The notes beneath the pieces are model-generated. The model was not told where the DNA came from and did no database searches. It worked only from the letters and a program-made list of their open reading frames with translations. Shown here piece after piece: positions 7,741 to 11,115 of a DNA stretch of 11,115 bases; positions within the stretch are counted from its first letter, which is position 1, and each line of letters starts with the position of its first letter. The position numbers and the translations under genes are program-made. Source of the DNA: an uncultured Clostridia bacterium (GTDB lineage: Bacteria; Bacillota; Clostridia; Christensenellales; UBA3700). The stretch is from contig CAMOQV010000034.1 in assembly GCA_946623205.1 (NCBI GenBank), forward strand, positions 1 to 11,115. The letters are read 5' to 3'.

Positions 7741-8195
7741 AAAATATTGTAGTAATTTCAGACTCACATGGAATGTTGCCAAGAGATGATGAGTTTTGGC
7801 AAATATTAGATGAAGCAGATCTAATATTCCACTTAGGAGATGGAATTAAAGATATTGAAAAATTACAACAAGTATATAAAGACAAATTTATATTTGTTCT
7901 TGGAAATTGTGATTCTTTCAATAGCGAACCTTTTAAAATCGTAGATGTCGAAGACGTTAGATTCCTACTTACTCATGGACATAAGTTTGGAGTTAAAAAC
8001 GATTTAGACGATTTGAAATTTGAATGCGAGTATCAAAAAGCTCAAATTGGACTATATGGACATACACATAGAGCTCAGATTGATGAATGGGAAAATGTTA
8101 AATTGATTAACCCAGGTTCAATTGGATACAATAACTCGTATTGTTATATAACAGTTGTAAAAAATAAAGCGGTGTACAAAATCGTACAACGATAA
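7737..8195 (+). CDS. YfcE/YsnB-type metallophosphoesterase (MJ0936 family)
   Basis: The 152 residues carry the full calcineurin-like metal-binding set: DSH (Asp9, His11), GDG (Asp35), GNCD (Asn57, Asp59), THGH (His80, His82) and GHTH (His109, His111). The substrate-side NPGS motif follows near residue 123. This is the small MJ0936/YfcE class of dinuclear-metal phosphodiesterases, active on artificial phosphodiesters and of unknown natural substrate. The start codon overlaps the rdgB stop by four bases (ATGA), the classical sign of translational coupling. The position after rdgB equals that of ysnB in Bacillus subtilis, which supports a shared nucleotide or nucleic-acid clean-up role (inference). 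It is an ordinary full-length member. Confidence 0.93.
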   Translation: MKNIVVISDSHGMLPRDDEFWQILDEADLIFHLGDGIKDIEKLQQVYKDKFIFVLGNCDSFNSEPFKIVDVEDVRFLLTHGHKFGVKNDLDDLKFECEYQKAQIGLYGHTHRAQIDEWENVKLINPGSIGYNNSYCYITVVKNKAVYKIVQR

Positions 8196-8200
8196 GGAAA
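8194..8200 (+). promoter_or_regulatory. Shine-Dalgarno site of typA
   Basis: AAGGAAA overlaps the stop codon of the phosphoesterase gene (8193–8195) and lies seven bases before the typA ATG at 8208. This fixes that start and shows continued translation along one operon mRNA. Confidence 0.75.
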
Positions 8201-8207
8201 TATAATT

Positions 8208-10031
8208 ATGCAAAGAACAGACATTAGAAACATAGCAATTATTGCTCACGTAGACCACGGTAAGACAACACTAGTAAACCAATTACTAGTTCAAAATGGT
8301 ATTTTTAGAACAAACGAAACTGTCGTAGATAGAGTTATGGACAGCGGAGACATTGAAAGAGAAAGAGGTATCACTATCCTAGCAAAGAATACTTCTGTTC
8401 ACTATAAAGGTGTAAAAATCAACATTATCGATACTCCAGGACACGCTGACTTCGGTGGCGAAGTAGAACGTATTTTATCTATGGTTGATGGCGTTGTATT
8501 GTTGGTAGATGCAGTTGAAGGTTGTATGCCTCAAACAAGATACGTTTTAAAGAAGGCTTTAGGTCTAAGCAAGAGTGTTGTTGTTTGCGTAAATAAAATA
8601 GATAGAGGCGGAGATCCTAATCAAGTTATCGATCAAGTTTTAGATTTATTCTTAGAATTAGGAGCTAACGATGAACAAATAGATTTCAAAACTGTATTTG
8701 CATCAGGTAAGCAAGGTTGGGCTACACTTGATCCTACAAAGCCAGGAACAAATATGGACCCACTTTTGGATACTATCTTAGAAGAAATCCCTGCCCCAGA
8801 AGGCGACATGAACAATGGCCTTCAAACTGTTATGTGTAATATTGACTACGATGAATACGTTGGTAGAATCGGTATTGGTAAAATTGCTAGAGGTAAGATT
8901 ACTTCTGGACAACAAGCTGTTGTTTGCCATAGAGATGGAACTACAACTCAAGTTAAAATTGCTAAGCTTTATGAATTCGAAGGATTAAAGAGAGTTGAAT
9001 GCGAAGAAGCTAGAGTTGGCGATATCGTTGCTATAAGCGGTATTGAAAAATTAAACATCGGTGAGACAATTTGTGATGTAGATAATGTAGATCCACTACC
9101 ATTTGTTGCTATCGACGAACCTACACTATCTATGATGTTCATGGTTAACAATTCACCATTTGCAGGAAAAGAAGGTAAATTCGTAACATCAAGACATTTA
9201 CGTGCAAGATTGTTTAAGGAAGTTGAAACTAATGTTTCAATGAGAGTTGAAGAAACAGAATCACCAGATTGCTTTAAGGTATTTGGTAGAGGCGAATTGC
9301 ACTTGTCTATTTTAATTGAAACAATGCGTAGAGAAGGATATGAATTCCAAGTTTCTCGTCCAAAGGTTATTTTCAAAGAAATTGATGGCGTAAAATGCGA
9401 ACCAATCGAAGATTTGGTTATAGACGTACCAGACGACTATGTAGGCGCCGTAATGAGCAAAGTAGGCGCTAGAAAAGGCGAATTAAAGAAAATGGACCCA
9501 GATGGCCGTGGTGGTACAAGATTGGAGTTCTCAATCCCTTCTAGATGCTTAATTGGATACAGAAGCGAAATGCTTACAGATACAAGAGGCTACGGAGTTA
9601 TGACTCACGTACTAAATGGATATGAACCATATAAAGGTGACATCCAAGAAAGAAACAGAGGTTCTGTTGTTGCTTTTGAAGATGGCGTAACTACAACTTA
9701 TGGATTATTCAATGCTCAAGAACGTTCTACCCTATTTATTGGACCAGGCGTTAAAGTATATGAAGGTATGATTGTAGGCGAAAATTCAAGAGAAGAAGAT
9801 CTACCTGTAAATGTATGTAAAGAAAAGCATTTATCTAACTGTAGATCATCAGGAGCTGATGAAGCGCTAAAACTAATTACACCAACAGTTATGTCTCTTG
9901 AACAATGTCTAGAGTTCATAAAAGATGATGAATTAGTAGAAGTTACTCCTAAGAGTATTCGTCTTAGAAAGGTAATTTTAGACAAGGCTGAAAGAATGAG
10001 ACAAATGGCTCGTGCTATGCGTAATTCTTAA
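8208..10031 (+). CDS. typA: Translational GTPase TypA/BipA
   Basis: TypA is an EF-G-like GTPase that binds the ribosome and aids 50S assembly and translation under cold or other stress. Its 607 residues match the family length. Seen: G1 AHVDHGKT (13–20), switch I RERGITI (51–57), G3 DTPGH (75–79), G4 NKID (129–132) and a G5-like ASGKQG near 165–170. EF-G-like beta-barrel and domain III/V regions and the BipA-specific C-terminal part (about 480–607, ending in a basic helix) follow. GRGELHLSILIETMRREG and SRCLIGYRSEMLTDTRG are typical signature stretches. CGT arginine codons appear here more than in the neighbouring genes, as expected for a well-expressed gene. It is the last gene of the operon that starts at 6651; no intrinsic terminator is visible behind it, so transcripts may run into the tRNA cluster. 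Confidence 0.98.
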   Translation: MQRTDIRNIAIIAHVDHGKTTLVNQLLVQNGIFRTNETVVDRVMDSGDIERERGITILAKNTSVHYKGVKINIIDTPGHADFGGEVERILSMVDGVVLLVDAVEGCMPQTRYVLKKALGLSKSVVVCVNKIDRGGDPNQVIDQVLDLFLELGANDEQIDFKTVFASGKQGWATLDPTKPGTNMDPLLDTILEEIPAPEGDMNNGLQTVMCNIDYDEYVGRIGIGKIARGKITSGQQAVVCHRDGTTTQVKIAKLYEFEGLKRVECEEARVGDIVAISGIEKLNIGETICDVDNVDPLPFVAIDEPTLSMMFMVNNSPFAGKEGKFVTSRHLRARLFKEVETNVSMRVEETESPDCFKVFGRGELHLSILIETMRREGYEFQVSRPKVIFKEIDGVKCEPIEDLVIDVPDDYVGAVMSKVGARKGELKKMDPDGRGGTRLEFSIPSRCLIGYRSEMLTDTRGYGVMTHVLNGYEPYKGDIQERNRGSVVAFEDGVTTTYGLFNAQERSTLFIGPGVKVYEGMIVGENSREEDLPVNVCKEKHLSNCRSSGADEALKLITPTVMSLEQCLEFIKDDELVEVTPKSIRLRKVILDKAERMRQMARAMRNS

Positions 10032-10064
10032 AGCAAAATATTGCAAAAAATACAGCGCAAATTG

Positions 10065-10093
10065 TTGACACACTTTATTTCCTTTGTTATACT
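10065..10093 (+). promoter_or_regulatory. Promoter of the tRNA cluster
   Basis: A perfect TTGACA (10065–10070), a 17-base gap and TATACT (10088–10093). The expected start is near 10100, about a dozen bases before the first tRNA, as usual for stable-RNA operons. It is the closest match to the sigma-A consensus in the window. Confidence 0.88.
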
Positions 10094-10112
10094 TTTTAGG
10101 CATCGTGGAAAT

Positions 10113-10186
10113 GCGAGTGTAGTTCAATGGTAGAATACCAGCCTTCCAAGCTGGCTGCGTGGGTCCGATTCCCATCACTCGCTCCA
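10113..10186 (+). tRNA. tRNA-Gly(TCC)
   Basis: A 74-base cloverleaf: acceptor GCGAGTG with CACTCGC, discriminator T, CCA encoded. The anticodon stem CCAGC/GCTGG encloses CTTCCAA (anticodon TCC). The D-loop keeps GG. The T-loop reads TCCGATT, so position 55 is C rather than the near-universal T (pseudouridine in the RNA); the other glycine tRNA in this cluster shows the same change. Confidence 0.95.
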
Positions 10187-10190
10187 AAAT

Positions 10191-10267
10191 GGGTCTGTAG
10201 CTCAGCTGGATAGAGCATCGCCCTTCTAAGGCGGTTGTCGGGGGTTCGAATCCCTCCAGGCTCACCA
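10191..10267 (+). tRNA. tRNA-Arg(TCT)
   Basis: 77 bases: acceptor GGGTCTG with CAGGCTC (two G·T pairs, at 2–71 and 4–69), discriminator A, CCA encoded. Anticodon loop CTTCTAA between TCGCC and GGCGG. It decodes AGA, the dominant arginine codon in the genes of this window. Normal T-loop TTCGAAT. Confidence 0.95.
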
Positions 10268-10271
10268 TTGT

Positions 10272-10349
10272 GGTGGGTATAGCCCAGTTGGTTAGAGCGC
10301 TAGTTTGTGGCACTAGAGGCCAAGAGTTCGACTCTCTTTACCCACCCCA
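10272..10349 (+). tRNA. tRNA-His(GTG)
   Basis: Acceptor GTGGGTA pairs with TACCCAC. A genomic G at 10272 (position -1) faces discriminator C73, the histidine identity pair; CCA is encoded. Anticodon loop TTGTGGC between CTAGT and ACTAG. The D stem has one C/A mismatch. The feature is given from G-1. Confidence 0.95.
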
Positions 10350-10377
10350 ATAATGAGGTGTAGCCACAAGAATATAT

Positions 10378-10452
10378 AGGGGTATCGCCAAGTGGTAAGG
10401 CAACAGACTTTGACTCTGTTATCCGTAGGTTCAAGTCCTGCTACCCCTGCCA
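10378..10452 (+). tRNA. tRNA-Gln(TTG)
   Basis: 75 bases: acceptor AGGGGTA with TACCCCT, discriminator G, CCA encoded. Anticodon loop CTTTGAC between ACAGA and TCTGT. The D-arm sequence TATCGCCAAG is typical for bacterial tRNA-Gln and fixes T at position 8, so the first base is A. The first pair is therefore A1–T72, the reverse of the usual T1–A72. Confidence 0.94.
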
Positions 10453-10484
10453 AATTGATTGTACTTTAAAAAATATATAGATAT

Positions 10485-10560
10485 GCACCATTAGCTCAGT
10501 TGGTAGAGCACCTGACTCTTAATCAGGGTGTCCAGGGTTCGAGTCCCTGATGGTGCACCA
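10485..10560 (+). tRNA. tRNA-Lys(CTT)
   Basis: 76 bases: acceptor GCACCAT with ATGGTGC, discriminator A, CCA encoded. Anticodon loop CTCTTAA between CCTGA and TCAGG; normal T-loop TTCGAGT. It decodes AAG. Confidence 0.95.
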
Positions 10561-10569
10561 GCAAAGTGT

Positions 10570-10653
10570 GCGGATGTGGCGAAATTGGCAGACGCGCTAG
10601 ACTTAGGATCTAGTGTCTTCGACATGGGAGTTCGAGTCTCTTCATCCGCACCA
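10570..10653 (+). tRNA. tRNA-Leu(TAG)
   Basis: An 84-base class II tRNA with a long variable arm (TGTC, TTC, GACA). Acceptor GCGGATG with CATCCGC, discriminator A, CCA encoded. Anticodon loop CTTAGGA between CTAGA and TCTAG. It decodes CTN codons. Confidence 0.95.
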
Positions 10654-10660
10654 TTTTTTT

Positions 10661-10735
10661 GCGGGAGTGGCTCAGTGGTAGAGCGTCGCCTTGCCAAGGC
10701 GAATGTCGCGAGTCCGAATCTCGTCTCCCGCTCCA
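10661..10735 (+). tRNA. tRNA-Gly(GCC)
   Basis: 75 bases: acceptor GCGGGAG with CTCCCGC, discriminator T, CCA encoded. Anticodon loop TTGCCAA between TCGCC and GGCGA. The D-loop keeps GG. The T-loop reads TCCGAAT, with C at position 55 as in tRNA-Gly(TCC). Confidence 0.95.
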
Positions 10736-10741
10736 ACATAT

Positions 10742-10817
10742 GTTCCATTAGCTCAGTTGGTAGAGCACATGACTTTTAATCATGTTGTCCCGGGTTCGAC
10801 TCCCGGATGGGGCACCA
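10742..10817 (+). tRNA. tRNA-Lys(TTT)
   Basis: 76 bases: acceptor GTTCCAT with ATGGGGC (two neighbouring T·G pairs at 2–71 and 3–70), discriminator A, CCA encoded. Anticodon loop CTTTTAA between CATGA and TCATG; normal T-loop. Its final A is the first base of the terminator stem. Confidence 0.93.
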
Positions 10818-10868
10818 AAACCGTTGCGGTATTTGATACAATAATCGAGAGCGCAACGGTTTTTTTTT
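10817..10868 (+). terminator. Intrinsic terminator of the tRNA cluster
   Basis: A 12-bp inverted repeat (AAAACCGTTGCG at 10817–10828, CGCAACGGTTTT at 10852–10863) ends in an unbroken run of nine T (10860–10868). The loop is unusually long (23 bases) and holds a small inner hairpin (GTAT, TTG, ATAC). It separates the tRNA cluster from the next gene. Confidence 0.9.
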
Positions 10869-10894
10869 ATTTTACGGAATAATTAAAATATCTC

Positions 10895-10900
10895 AGGAGG
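10895..10900 (+). promoter_or_regulatory. Shine-Dalgarno site of the DUF4256 gene
   Basis: A perfect AGGAGG seven bases before the ATG at 10908 fixes that start. The 26 bases between the terminator and this site hold no clear promoter, only AT-rich sequence with a weak TAAAAT; transcription could partly be readthrough. Confidence 0.8.
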
Positions 10901-10907
10901 GCTAATA

Positions 10908-11115
10908 ATGAACAACCCACAACTGATAGAAATATTACGAGAAAGATTTATCAAAAATGCAGCTTTACATTCGGGCATAGATTTTGAAACGATTATCGGT
11001 AGACTTACGCCCAAAGTTCTTGAATCTTTAAAATATATGGAAGAATCTGGCGGAGAACCAGATATTATTGCCTACGATAAATCGGAAGACAAATATATTT
11101 TCTTCGACACTTCAA
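10908..11115 (+). CDS. DUF4256 family protein (5' part only)
   Basis: Sixty-nine residues are visible before the window ends; full-length relatives have roughly 180–190. The pattern matches the N-terminus of DUF4256 proteins: LIEILRERF followed by a short helix, a central E(S/R)GGEPD motif, then YDKSEDKYIFFDTS, equal to the family's GYDK---YIFYDCS. The molecular function of this family is not established, and no catalytic motif can be assigned here. It opens a new transcription unit after the terminator. Translation of the visible part is uninterrupted. Confidence 0.82.
   Translation, partial: MNNPQLIEILRERFIKNAALHSGIDFETIIGRLTPKVLESLKYMEESGGEPDIIAYDKSEDKYIFFDTS

Noticed and set aside
8173..8188. 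Small hairpin TGTAC/GTACA at the end of the phosphoesterase gene
   Set aside because: Five base pairs, within coding sequence, no T run; no support as a terminator or attenuator.
8969..9376. 135-codon frame antisense to typA
   Set aside because: Serine/threonine-rich shadow of the conserved typA frame with no ribosome binding site or recognisable motif.
10032..10064. Possible terminator behind typA (GCAA, AATA, TTGC)
   Set aside because: Four-bp AT-rich stem followed by A, not T; too weak to terminate.
10350..10377. Spacer before tRNA-Gln resembles a degraded copy of its 5' end (GAGGTGTAGCCACAAG)
   Set aside because: Only about 16 bases with gaps match; too short to claim a tRNA remnant.
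10371..10480. AATATATAG occurs in two tRNA spacers, with TTGATT before the second, suggesting an internal promoter
   Set aside because: With normal spacing the -10 would be a poor TAGATA and the start would fall inside tRNA-Lys(CTT).
9978..10882. Open reading frames on both strands across the tRNA cluster
   Set aside because: They run through the eight tRNA genes and encode the low-complexity patterns typical of translated tRNA, so they are artefacts.

Overview
The window looks like chromosomal DNA from an uncultured, AT-rich Bacillota (Clostridia-like) bacterium. This rests on the low G+C content and AGA-rich arginine codon use. It also rests on an rdgB–phosphodiesterase pair arranged as ysnA–ysnB are in Bacillus subtilis, CCA-encoding tRNA genes in a dense cluster, and a surface protein built of InlB-type repeats plus a transglutaminase-like domain, a type common in gut Clostridia. 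The taxonomic call is inference; there is no rRNA gene to settle it. I see no mobile element, CRISPR array or phage gene.

Left part, leftward strand (1–6604). A DUF2156 acyltransferase-like protein (6604–5711) is followed by a 1225-residue exported protein (5650–1973). That protein carries six tandem InlB/Flg_new repeats, a fibronectin-III-like segment and a transglutaminase-like domain. Eighteen bases further on begins a YbhJ-type member of the aconitase superfamily (1954 leftward, cut by the window edge). The exported protein has its own promoter, and the hydratase is probably cotranscribed with it.

Middle part, rightward strand (6651–10031). A tight operon encodes a small two-helix membrane protein with a PH-like domain, then RdgB (house-cleaning NTP pyrophosphatase), a YfcE/YsnB metallophosphoesterase and the ribosome-associated GTPase TypA/BipA. 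Junctions are 1 bp apart, a 4-bp overlap, and 12 bp apart. The operon is divergent from the DUF2156 gene across only 46 bp.

Right part (10065–11115). A near-consensus promoter drives eight tRNA genes (Gly-TCC, Arg-TCT, His-GTG, Gln-TTG, Lys-CTT, Leu-TAG, Gly-GCC, Lys-TTT). A strong intrinsic terminator closes the cluster, and the start of a DUF4256 gene follows.

Most notable observations: (1) both glycine tRNAs, and only those two of the eight, carry C instead of T at position 55 of the T-loop; (2) the glutamine tRNA has a swapped first pair (A1–T72 instead of the usual bacterial T1–A72); (3) two promoter-proximal genes have no Shine-Dalgarno sequence and a promoter placed so that transcription should begin at or within a base of the ATG, which suggests leaderless mRNAs, whereas operon-internal genes have normal ribosome binding sites; (4) the transglutaminase-like domain has Glu where the catalytic Asp is expected. 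No stretch longer than 300 bases lacks a gene.
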